Shown: positions 16,459 through 23,958 of the stretch, in pieces
How positions within the stretch are numbered: position 1 is the stretch's first letter
Layout of the letters: each line of letters begins with the position of its first letter
NCBI GenBank assembly: GCA_031409955.1
Contig: JANNYF010000158.1
Location: 1-64,000 of the forward strand
From: JAFDVL01 sp031409955
GTDB lineage: Bacteria > Acidobacteriota > Blastocatellia > RBC074
Direction: 5' to 3'
Length of the DNA stretch: 64,000 bases
Made by a program: the position numbers and the translations under genes
Notes under the pieces: model-generated
Database searches by the model: none
What the model saw: the letters and a program-made list of their open reading frames with translations, nothing else
What the model was told of the DNA's origin: nothing

Positions 16459-17240
16459 TATTGCTCCTCGCTGGTTTCCGCCTGATTCTGACGCCTGTAA
16501 CTCCACTTCCAATCCGTCCATTCATTCACGAATCCTGCTTTGACGGGATTCTGTAAAACGTAGTGAATCGTTCGTTCCCATTCCTCTTGATCTCGAATCA
16601 CACGATCAAAGCTTTCGTGTTGCCAAAATGCGCCGCTGCGCCCTAAGACTTGATTGGCTTTGTACGCAGTATGCCCTTTCAACGACTGCATAATGACGGG
16701 CAAAACGCTGGCCTTCTCATCGTTGCGTGAACTGTCAGTTTGCGTCGTTAGCCCCGTATCCACTGCTCGAAACTTGCTCCTTTGCGCAATATACTTCTCT
16801 GCCAACTTCCGCGCCAATTCCTCTGTCAATAAAGGCGCAAACACAACGTGAACATGATTGGGCATGATGCAATAAGCGTCCAATTGATAGACGTTTCCGT
16901 CCCGATACTGCAAGGCCTCCGCGACAATGCCTGCGACCGTTTCCTCTTTCAGCCAAGCGCGTCCGCAACCTTCGGCGTGCAAAATCTCTTCGAACTTCGA
17001 GAACCAGCGCCGTAAAAATTGGCGCTGTTGTGTTTCGTCTTGCTCAGGATCAATCGTTTCGCCGATGGCCATACGCCGCAAACGTTCGGCGGCCTGTTGT
17101 CGTTTCTCCATCCGCCATTGCTCTAACACGGATTGCGGAATTGAACCATCCAGCCGGAACGTCACAAACAACGTCGCTTCCGGCGGCTGAATGTGCGGCA
17201 AATTGCGGCGGTAGTATTCTCGGTAGTCGAATTGGCTCAT
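16458..17240 (-). CDS. REP-associated tyrosine transposase (RAYT, Y1_Tnp/HUH)
   Basis: 260 residues. The HUH motif is PNHVHVVFAPL (His129, His131). A conserved tail includes GRSGAFWQHESFDRVIRD and IHYVLQNPVKAG; Tyr227 in the latter is the probable nucleophile, by analogy with other Y1 enzymes. Family knowledge: RAYTs are domesticated IS200/IS605-like enzymes that mobilise REP sequences. Here the gene is framed at 16256-16458 and 17245-17479 by two REPs on each side in mirror order, with only 4 bases between the start codon and the 5' block. A degenerate REP lies inside the gene (16722-16745) and encodes about residues 165-173. It looks intact. Confidence 0.92.
   Translation of the reverse strand: MSQFDYREYYRRNLPHIQPPEATLFVTFRLDGSIPQSVLEQWRMEKRQQAAERLRRMAIGETIDPEQDETQQRQFLRRWFSKFEEILHAEGCGRAWLKEETVAGIVAEALQYRDGNVYQLDAYCIMPNHVHVVFAPLLTEELARKLAEKYIAQRSKFRAVDTGLTTQTDSSRNDEKASVLPVIMQSLKGHTAYKANQVLGRSGAFWQHESFDRVIRDQEEWERTIHYVLQNPVKAGFVNEWTDWKWSYRRQNQAETSEEQ
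16722..16745. repeat. Degenerate REP inside the RAYT gene
   Basis: GTTGCGTGAACTG.TCAGTTTGCG differs from the REP consensus at two positions. It is translated in frame as TQTDSSRN in a loop between the HUH motif and the C-terminal helices. Confidence 0.75.
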
Positions 17241-17244
17241 AGCT

Positions 17245-17479
17245 GTTGCGCGAACTGTTAGTTTGCGTGTTGGTAAATTCCAAACTGAAAAGATACCAAA
17301 TGCCTCGCCATGTTGCGCGAACTGTTAGTTTGCGTCTTGGTAACTGCTGCGCCGAATAGTAACCAAATGCCTTTCGGGGGCGGAGCGCGTCTCCTTCCAA
17401 TCAGGCGTTCGCCCCCACACGACGCAAACTAACAGTTCGCGCAACATCAATCACGACGCAAACTAACAGTTCGCGCAAC
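17245..17479. repeat. Nested double REP inverted pair, 5' side of the RAYT gene
   Basis: REP units at 17245-17267 and 17312-17334 face units at 17423-17445 and 17457-17479. The block fills the gap between the RAYT start and the stop codon of the kinase-TPR gene. Some of the DNA between units (GGTA..TACCAAATGCC) is also repeated, so one pair may have been copied inside the other. Confidence 0.9.
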
Positions 17480-17480
17480 A

Positions 17481-19949
17481 TCACTCCGGCAACCCGACGC
17501 GCCGCACGAGGGCAGCAAAGTGCGGGTCGGAGCGCAGGCTGTCAAAGCGCGGCTCAGTTTTCACATAAGTCATATCCGAAGAGCGATCTTGATAGCTTCT
17601 TTCGAGCCATTGCAGGGACTGCTCCCGCTCGCCAAGCCCCGCATAAGCCAACGCAAAGCTGTAGGCCGGAACATAACGCTGCTTGGCAATCTCCTGCATT
17701 TGATTGAGTAGACGCAAAGCTTCTGCGTGCTGACCGGATGCCGCATAGACGTAGGCGAGGTTAGCCAACAAATACGGGCCATTGTTCAATTGTTGTGTCA
17801 GGCGGAATTCAGCCAGCGCCGCAGGGTACATGCCTTTCATCGTGTAAGCAAGTCCCAGGTTGTAATGCGTGTAGGCAAAGCCCTGATCCAATTCCAACGT
17901 TTTGTGTAGTTGTTCGATGGCGGCGTCATAGCGGCGCGCGTAGTAGCAGGCGTTACCCAGGTCGGTATTGATGACGAGCGAGAACGGGTCTAGTTCCTGC
18001 GCCCGGCGCAACTCGGCGATGCCCTCATCAAAGCGCCCGGCCAATGTTAGCGACTCGCCATACCATTGGTGCGTGGTTGCATAATTGGGATTCAACTCAA
18101 TGGCGCGTTGAAATTCTCGAAAGGCTTCCGCAGGTTTCCAATCATAACGAAACAGTACATAAGCCAGCGCGGTGTGCGCTTCGGCAAGCGTCTCATCCAA
18201 GGCGAGTGCCTGCCGGGCAGCAGACTTGGCCTTGCCGTATGATTCATTGGGCGCGACGCCAGCGTGAAAGTGCATCACCATGTAAGCATCGGCCAACCCG
18301 GCGTAAGCAAGCGCATAGCGAGGGTCATGCTCAATCGCTTGATTGAAATACTCAATGGCTTTCTTGAGCGTTTCACCCGTGCGCTTGTTCCAATGGAAGC
18401 GACCTTTCAAATATAGCTGATAAGCCTCTGCGCTTTCTGTGTATTTCTTGCTCACGCGGCTCTGTTCTGCGCCCGACAGTTTCAAGCGCATTCCTCCGGC
18501 AATCGCCTGTACCACTTCGCTTTGCGCGGCGAGCAGGTTGGCGAGTTTCGGATTATAACGGTCGCCCCAGAGTTGCGCTCCGCCCGTGACATCTATCAGT
18601 TCGGTTTGAATGACGAGGCTGTCGCCGCGCTGTTGCACGCGTCCGGTCAGCACGGCGCGCACGCCCAATTCCTTGCCGATGCGCTGTGGGTCTTCCGCTT
18701 TGCCCTTGAAGCGGAAGACGGTCGTGCGTGGCAACACGCGCAGGCGGGGCAGTTGCGCCAGACTGTTGATGAGCGATTCGGTCAGGCCGTCCGAGAGATA
18801 CTCCATCTCAGGATCGCCGCTTGCGTTGGTGAAGGGCAGAATAGCGAGCGAATCTATGGGGGCGTTGTTGCTGCGGGCAAAGAACGCGAAATAACTGCCA
18901 ACAGCCAGCAGTAGCAACAGCGTGAGCGCGACGCCGAGCTTGTGGCGTTTGAGTTCAGTCAGAATGATTTGGGTGCTGGAAGAGGTGTGGTTGTCTTGGA
19001 GTTGGTCTGTCGGGTTCGGACGCAAACTAACAGTTTGCGCAACCTCATTTGACGCGTCGCGGCCTTTCAAGCGGGCTTCAATTTCGAGTTCGTGCTTTAG
19101 GGTTTGGAGGTCGAGCAACAAGTCTTTGCTCGTCTGATAGCGTTGTTCGCGGTCTTTTTGCAACGCTTTGCTGACAATGCGCTGCAATTCGGGTTGTGCA
19201 GCTTCGTTATTACTTGGCAGCGGTTTCGGCTCTTGATGCAACACTGCGCCGACGATGTCCAGCATATTCGCGCCTTCAAACGGACGCTGGCCTGCGAGCA
19301 TTTCGTACAGCACGATGCCGAGGCTGAAAAGGTCTGAGCGCGCATCTACTTTTTCACCGCGTGCTTGTTCGGGCGACATGTAGCTTGCCGTCCCCATCAC
19401 TGTTCCGGCATCTGTCGTGTGCTGAATCAGCGTGGGCGCTTCGCTGTCGTGACTGCTGGTCGGTTGCTTTTCGGTGAGCTTCGCCAACCCGAAGTCCAGC
19501 ACCTTCACAATGCCATCTTTGCGTAGCATCACGTTTTCCGGCTTGATGTCGCGGTGAATGATCTTCGCGTCGTGTGCCGCCGCTAAAGCCGAAGCCATTT
19601 GCGTCGCAATCTCCAGCGCCGCATTCAGCGACAGCTTTTCGCGTGACAAACATTGCCGCAGCGTTTCGCCTTCGATGTATTCGGTGGCGATGAAATGCGT
19701 GTGATCCGTCACGCCGATTTCGTAAATTGTCAGGATGTTCGGATGATTCAGCGCACTCGCGGCTTTGGCTTCATGCTCGAAGCGGCGCACGCGGTCGGGA
19801 GATTGCGTGAACTCCGCAGGCAAGAGCTTGAGCGCGACGTTGCGGCTCAGGCGTGCATCGTGGGCGAGATAAACCTCCCCCATGCCGCCTTTGCCGAGTG
19901 GCGACAGGATTTCGTAATGGTCAAGCTGCGTGTGCGGGGCGATGGTCAT
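17481..19949 (-). CDS. Ser/Thr protein kinase with TolB-like and TPR regions
   Basis: 822 residues. Kinase domain ~12-285: LGKGGMGEVYLA, VALKLL, HRDIKPENVML, DFGLA and SPEQA. A linker holds a REP-encoded stretch (VAQTVSLRP). One membrane helix follows (LGVALTLLLLLAVGSYFAFF, ~335-355), then a TolB/FlgO-like domain (LAILPFTNASGDPEMEYLSDG, split across ~365-480), then about eight TPR-like units (for example YALAYAGLADAYM, YATTHQWYGESL) to the C-terminus. Family knowledge: common in Acidobacteriota, where the TPR part probably senses or scaffolds. Its stop codon abuts a REP. Confidence 0.9.
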   Translation of the reverse strand: MTIAPHTQLDHYEILSPLGKGGMGEVYLAHDARLSRNVALKLLPAEFTQSPDRVRRFEHEAKAASALNHPNILTIYEIGVTDHTHFIATEYIEGETLRQCLSREKLSLNAALEIATQMASALAAAHDAKIIHRDIKPENVMLRKDGIVKVLDFGLAKLTEKQPTSSHDSEAPTLIQHTTDAGTVMGTASYMSPEQARGEKVDARSDLFSLGIVLYEMLAGQRPFEGANMLDIVGAVLHQEPKPLPSNNEAAQPELQRIVSKALQKDREQRYQTSKDLLLDLQTLKHELEIEARLKGRDASNEVAQTVSLRPNPTDQLQDNHTSSSTQIILTELKRHKLGVALTLLLLLAVGSYFAFFARSNNAPIDSLAILPFTNASGDPEMEYLSDGLTESLINSLAQLPRLRVLPRTTVFRFKGKAEDPQRIGKELGVRAVLTGRVQQRGDSLVIQTELIDVTGGAQLWGDRYNPKLANLLAAQSEVVQAIAGGMRLKLSGAEQSRVSKKYTESAEAYQLYLKGRFHWNKRTGETLKKAIEYFNQAIEHDPRYALAYAGLADAYMVMHFHAGVAPNESYGKAKSAARQALALDETLAEAHTALAYVLFRYDWKPAEAFREFQRAIELNPNYATTHQWYGESLTLAGRFDEGIAELRRAQELDPFSLVINTDLGNACYYARRYDAAIEQLHKTLELDQGFAYTHYNLGLAYTMKGMYPAALAEFRLTQQLNNGPYLLANLAYVYAASGQHAEALRLLNQMQEIAKQRYVPAYSFALAYAGLGEREQSLQWLERSYQDRSSDMTYVKTEPRFDSLRSDPHFAALVRRVGLPE
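19021..19043. repeat. REP inside the kinase-TPR gene
   Basis: A single REP with one change (GTTTGCGC for GTTCGCGC) that makes the stem a perfect palindrome. It lies in frame in the linker between kinase domain and membrane helix. Confidence 0.85.
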
Positions 19950-20028
19950 AGCTGCACAAAACTATCGAATAAAGCTGGGATCGTGGAAGGCGAGATTATC
20001 TACTGAAAGTGCGAAGAAGAAAACAGAA

Positions 20029-20164
20029 GTTGCGCGAACTGTTAGTTTGCGTTGCTTCATTACCCTAACGCCGCAAAAAAACGGACGCATTTTGAGTGTA
20101 TAAGGTGGGAAAGTTTTCTTCAGGACTTAACCTGCCAACGACGCAAACTAACAGTTCGCGCAAC
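20029..20164. repeat. REP inverted pair (REPIN-like) between the kinase and ABC-F genes
   Basis: REP units at 20029-20051 and 20142-20164 in inverted orientation, ~90 bases apart. The second unit ends 1-2 bases before the ABC-F stop codon on the minus strand. Confidence 0.88.
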
Positions 20165-20165
20165 A

Positions 20166-22067
20166 TTATTCGCCACTCAACGCCACTTCCCACTGCTGAT
20201 ACAACTCTTTCAATCGCTCTTCAAGTTGCGAGTATTGTTCGCTGAGCGCAAATAAACGACCTTTGTCGCGGGCAATGTCTTCGGTTGAAAGCAGGGCGGA
20301 GAGTTCGCTGATCTGGGCTTCGGTCGTGTGGATTTGGGTTTCGATGTCTTCCGGTTTGGGGTCTTGAGGTTTCTTTTTCTTGGCGGATTGAGGGGTTTGT
20401 TTGATAGCGGTTTCGGCTTTGCGTAAAGCTCCAGCGGCGGCTTTGGTGGCTTCGGCTTCAAGCTGTTTGGTGCGGTGATGGTCGTCGTAGAATTCGCTGT
20501 AGCTACCGTCAAAAGGTTCTACGCCGTCGGGGCTGAAAAACAGAATCTTCGTGGCAATGCGATCCAGAAAGTAGCGGTCGTGACTAACGGTGATGATTGT
20601 GCCGTCATAATCGTTTAGCGCGTCTTCCAATGCTTCGCACGACGCGATGTCGAGGTGGTTGGTCGGTTCGTCCAGCACCAGCACGTTGACGCGTGAGTAG
20701 ATCAATTTGGCTAAGGCGAGGCGGCCTTTTTCGCCGCCGGACAGCACGGACACGGGCTTGAAAACATCATCGCCGCTGAATAAAAAGCGACCGAGAAACC
20801 CGCGCAATTCGCCATCGGTCACAGTCGAAGCCGTGATCGTGCGCAGTTCGTCCAGCACCGTGTTGCGCTCGTCAATCATCAGCAGGCGTTGATCGTAATA
20901 ACCGACGTTGACGCCTGCGCCCCAACGCGATTCGCCTGCGAGCGGCTGCATTTCGCCGAGGATCGTGCGCAGCAGCGTGGTCTTGCCCGTGCCATTTGCG
21001 CCGATGATGCCGAGGCGTTCGCTGCGACGCAGGGTGAGCGTGATGTCTTTGGCTAAGGTTTTGGTCGGAAAGCCGACGGCAATTTCGTCGAGAATCAACA
21101 CCAAATCGCCGGTGCGCGTGACGGGTTTCAGCTTGAACTTCGCGGTGTCCTGCGTCGTCACGCTTTCGAGTCGTTCGACGCGGGCGAGCAGGGTGCGGCG
21201 CGATTTGGCTTGCTTGGTTTTTTGTCCGGCCAGATTGCGGCGAATGAAATCTTCGGTTTTCGAAATCTTATCTTGTTGCTGCTCGAACGCTCTTTGCTGA
21301 ATCTCACGCCGCTCTTCGCGCAGTTCCAGGTATTTGCTGTAGTTGCCGATGTAGCTGACGATTTGTTTGTTTTCGAGGTCAAGCACTCGGTTAACGGTGT
21401 GATCCAGAAAGAAGCGGTCGTGCGAAATGATGATGTAGGCGGATTTGTATTCGCTCAGGAAATCTTCGAGCCATTCGACGGCTTGCACGTCCAGGTGATT
21501 CGTCGGTTCGTCGAGCAGCAAAATGTCTGGTTCAAGCAGCAACATTCGCGCCAAGCCGAGCCGATTTTTCTCGCCACCTGACAACGCAGAAGCAGGTTTG
21601 TCGAACGCCTCTTTCGTGAAGCCGAGACCTTGCAACACGGATTCGGCGCGCGCGTGATAGCTGAAACCGCCGCCGTGTTCGTAGGCGTGCTGCGCGTCGC
21701 TGTACTCGTGCATCACGCGGTCTAATTCATCGCCCGTGAATTCAGTCATGTCGTGTTCGAGGTCGCGCATTTTGACTTCGAGCGCCAGCAATTCGGCGAA
21801 GACTTCGAGCGCGGCATCCATCACCGTTGTCGCGTTATTGAACTCGACGTGTTGCGCGAGGACGCCGTAACGGAAGCCGCGCATGCGTTCGACGGTTCCT
21901 TTGTCGGACGATTCGGTGCCGGAAATCAGGCGCAGCAGCGTGGTCTTGCCCGTGCCGTTGCGACCGACAAGGCCGACGTGTTCGCCGGGATTGATCTGAA
22001 AACTAAGGGAGCGCAAGATTTCTTGCGCTCCGTAGGATTTGGAAATGTCAGCTAAGCGAAAGAGCAT
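20166..22067 (-). CDS. ABC-F family ATPase (Uup/YdiF-like)
   Basis: 633 residues with two ATP-binding domains and no membrane segment. Walker A is GRNGTGKTT (~35-43) and GANGTGKTT (~355); both signature/Walker B stretches read LSGGEK..RL..A with LLDEPTNHLD or LVLDEPTNHLD. A charged linker of ABC-F type sits between them (FEQQQDKISKTEDFIRR). The C-terminal ~80 residues form a coiled coil (DIETQIHTTEAQISELSALL). Family knowledge: ribosome-binding translation factors, some of which give antibiotic resistance. The start shares one base with the stop of the upstream PpiC gene (TAATG), so the two are coupled. Confidence 0.9.
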   Translation of the reverse strand: MLFRLADISKSYGAQEILRSLSFQINPGEHVGLVGRNGTGKTTLLRLISGTESSDKGTVERMRGFRYGVLAQHVEFNNATTVMDAALEVFAELLALEVKMRDLEHDMTEFTGDELDRVMHEYSDAQHAYEHGGGFSYHARAESVLQGLGFTKEAFDKPASALSGGEKNRLGLARMLLLEPDILLLDEPTNHLDVQAVEWLEDFLSEYKSAYIIISHDRFFLDHTVNRVLDLENKQIVSYIGNYSKYLELREERREIQQRAFEQQQDKISKTEDFIRRNLAGQKTKQAKSRRTLLARVERLESVTTQDTAKFKLKPVTRTGDLVLILDEIAVGFPTKTLAKDITLTLRRSERLGIIGANGTGKTTLLRTILGEMQPLAGESRWGAGVNVGYYDQRLLMIDERNTVLDELRTITASTVTDGELRGFLGRFLFSGDDVFKPVSVLSGGEKGRLALAKLIYSRVNVLVLDEPTNHLDIASCEALEDALNDYDGTIITVSHDRYFLDRIATKILFFSPDGVEPFDGSYSEFYDDHHRTKQLEAEATKAAAGALRKAETAIKQTPQSAKKKKPQDPKPEDIETQIHTTEAQISELSALLSTEDIARDKGRLFALSEQYSQLEERLKELYQQWEVALSGE

Positions 22068-23260
22068 TATTTCTTCGGTGAGGCAGTTGCGCTTGGCGCA
22101 GCGGCTGCGACGGGCTTCGCGGCGGGCGAGGCTGCGGCGGGTGATCCGGCGGGTGATCCTGAAACTGCGGGAGAGGCCGAAGCCTGCGGATTCACAGGGC
22201 GCAGCACGCCTAAGCTGTTCGGATTTTTGACCAGGTCGGCAATTAAATAATTTTCGACCTTCGCTTCGTTGCGCGCTTGGGCGATCAACGATTGCGACAA
22301 CAGGCTGGCGCGCTGGCTGCGGATTTGGTCCGCGATTTGTTTTTTGACTTCGGGATCATCCAACGAGAGCTTGCGCGATTCCGTACGTTTGCCGGTCATC
22401 TTGAAAATGTGCCAGCGACCATTGGTTTCTTTGATCGGCTCAGTGTACTCGCCTTCTTTCAGGCTCATCAATCTGGGGCCGAAGGGGCCAAAGGATTGCT
22501 GAATCTGTTCCATGGCAATAAAGCCCAGATCGCCAGCCCGCACTGCGCTTTGATCTTCGGAGCGACTGCGGGCGATGGTGGCAAAGTCGGCACCGCTCTT
22601 CAACTGCCCATAAATGGAATCAATTTTGTTTTTGGCTTCGGCTTCGCCCTTCGCGTCATTGGGATCGCTGCCCTGAAAATTTTGTTGCGGATCAACGACA
22701 ATGTCGGATAGCGCAATGCCTGCGGGCGCGACCGGCGGATTGGCTTTGAAGGCCTCTTCGACTTCGCGGTCAGAGACTTTGATCTGGTTAGCGATATTTT
22801 CGTCGAGCTTCTTGATGGCCATTTGCTTGCGGATGTCTTCCTTGAATTCCGCTTCCGACTGGTTGGTTTCCTTGAGCCGTTTTTGGAAGGCTTCTTCGGT
22901 CATCCCGCCGTCCGCTTTGCTTTGCTGAATAAACGAATTCACATCGCCATCGGGGGGAATCAGGTTATCTTTCTTGGCTTTTTGATACAGGATTTCGTTG
23001 GTGATCAATCCTTCCAACACGCGCAGCCGCGCCGCCGCCAACTCAAGCTGAGAAAGCTGACCTTGCTGGCCTTGCGCTTGTTCAGTGGTCGCGCGATCTA
23101 CTTCGGCGAGGGTGATTTTCGTGCCATTGACGACAGCGGCGGCTTCGCCTTTACTGCCCGATGATGACGACGAGCTGGCACCGGATTGTCCACAGGACAT
23201 CGCCAGCAGCGAAGACAGGAAAAGGGAAAGCGTTAAAATCGGGGTCTTGAACTTCGACAC
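22067..23260 (-). CDS. PpiC/SurA-type peptidylprolyl isomerase lipoprotein
   Basis: 397 residues from a GTG at 23260 with an AGAGGAG site; a longer frame crosses a hairpin repeat and is unlikely. The signal ends in LLAMSC, a lipobox, so this is a lipoprotein. A SurA-like N-terminal helical domain (VVNGTKITLAEVDRATTE...) is followed by a parvulin domain (~195-300: ALSDIVV, SGADFATIARSRSEDQSA, GDLGFIAMEQI, WHIFKMTGKR). The C-terminus is an Ala/Pro/Ser tail. It should fold exported or outer-membrane proteins in the periplasm. It is coupled to the ABC-F gene downstream. Confidence 0.88.
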   Translation of the reverse strand: MSKFKTPILTLSLFLSSLLAMSCGQSGASSSSSSGSKGEAAAVVNGTKITLAEVDRATTEQAQGQQGQLSQLELAAARLRVLEGLITNEILYQKAKKDNLIPPDGDVNSFIQQSKADGGMTEEAFQKRLKETNQSEAEFKEDIRKQMAIKKLDENIANQIKVSDREVEEAFKANPPVAPAGIALSDIVVDPQQNFQGSDPNDAKGEAEAKNKIDSIYGQLKSGADFATIARSRSEDQSAVRAGDLGFIAMEQIQQSFGPFGPRLMSLKEGEYTEPIKETNGRWHIFKMTGKRTESRKLSLDDPEVKKQIADQIRSQRASLLSQSLIAQARNEAKVENYLIADLVKNPNSLGVLRPVNPQASASPAVSGSPAGSPAAASPAAKPVAAAAPSATASPKK

Positions 23261-23281
23261 AATAATTTTGCTCCTCTGAAA

Positions 23282-23362
23282 ATGTTCGACAAACTTCAGT
23301 TTGTCGTAGTTCCCGAAAACAATTACTTGTAAAAATGGCGACAAACTGAAGTTTGTCGAACC
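23282..23362. repeat. Inverted repeat upstream of the PpiC gene
   Basis: TTCGACAAACTTCAGTTTGTCG near 23284-23306 is itself palindromic, and its reverse complement recurs near 23340-23361. The ~80 bp hairpin fills the gap between ridA-like and the PpiC gene, upstream of the latter's ribosome site. Confidence 0.7.
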
Positions 23363-23377
23363 GGATTGCCGCGCCGC

Positions 23378-23752
23378 TTATGCCAGCGCAATGACTTCAA
23401 TTTCGACGCGCACATCACGGGGCAAGCGCGCCGCCTGTACGGTCGAACGCGCTGGGCGATGGTCGCCGAAATAGCGCGCATACACTTCATTCATCGCGGT
23501 GAAATCGTTCATATCCGCGAGAAACACCGTCGTTTTGACAACCTTGTCGAGCGCCGTGCCTGCGGCTGCCAGGACGGCGGCGATACTCGCAAAGACACGG
23601 TCGGTTTGTGCCTGGATGTCACCTTCGATGACTTGCATCGTTTCCGGCACAAGCGGGATTTGGCCTGACAGAAAAACAAAGCCGTTCGCCTTGATAGCTT
23701 GCGAGTACGGGCCGATGGCGAGTGGCGCTTGGTCAGTCTGAATTGCTTCCAT
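23378..23752 (-). CDS. RidA family reactive intermediate deaminase
   Basis: 124 residues, the standard YjgF/YER057c/RidA length. Motifs: AIGPYSQAIKANGFVFLSGQ near residues 12-31, VVKTTVFLADMNDFTAMNEVY, and the C-terminal signature ARSTVQAARLPRDVRVEIE with the catalytic Arg near 105. Family knowledge: hydrolyses enamine/imine intermediates from PLP enzymes such as threonine dehydratase. ATG 23752 is chosen; the longer frame is spurious. Transcribed after the RelA/SpoT gene with a ~200-base gap. Confidence 0.92.
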   Translation of the reverse strand: MEAIQTDQAPLAIGPYSQAIKANGFVFLSGQIPLVPETMQVIEGDIQAQTDRVFASIAAVLAAAGTALDKVVKTTVFLADMNDFTAMNEVYARYFGDHRPARSTVQAARLPRDVRVEIEVIALA

Positions 23753-23958
23753 GATTGCCTTGTACGATGACGTGATAAAAAGTAAGCGGCGATTGTACTG
23801 CAAAAGACCTTTTCTGGTAAGACGCCCGCGAAGAAAATTGAAGTGAGCGAAACAAATTAAAACGAGCGAGCGAGAAGGGCGAAGGAGAGATTCTGCAACA
23901 TACTTCTCTTTAGCGCGCGCGCTCTCCATCCGTCTTTCCTTCTTTCCCTTCCGCCTCT

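Noticed and set aside
15793..16521. 242-codon minus-strand open frame overlapping the hydrolase gene and the RAYT end
   Set aside because: It is read through the nested REP block (giving repeated ARTVSLR) and in the wrong frame of the dienelactone hydrolase gene.
16256..17479. CRISPR-like spacing of repeated units beside a transposase-like gene
   Set aside because: Units are inverted pairs with unequal gaps, also scattered at 11, 19, 20, 34 and 45 kb, and no cas gene is present. They are REPs.
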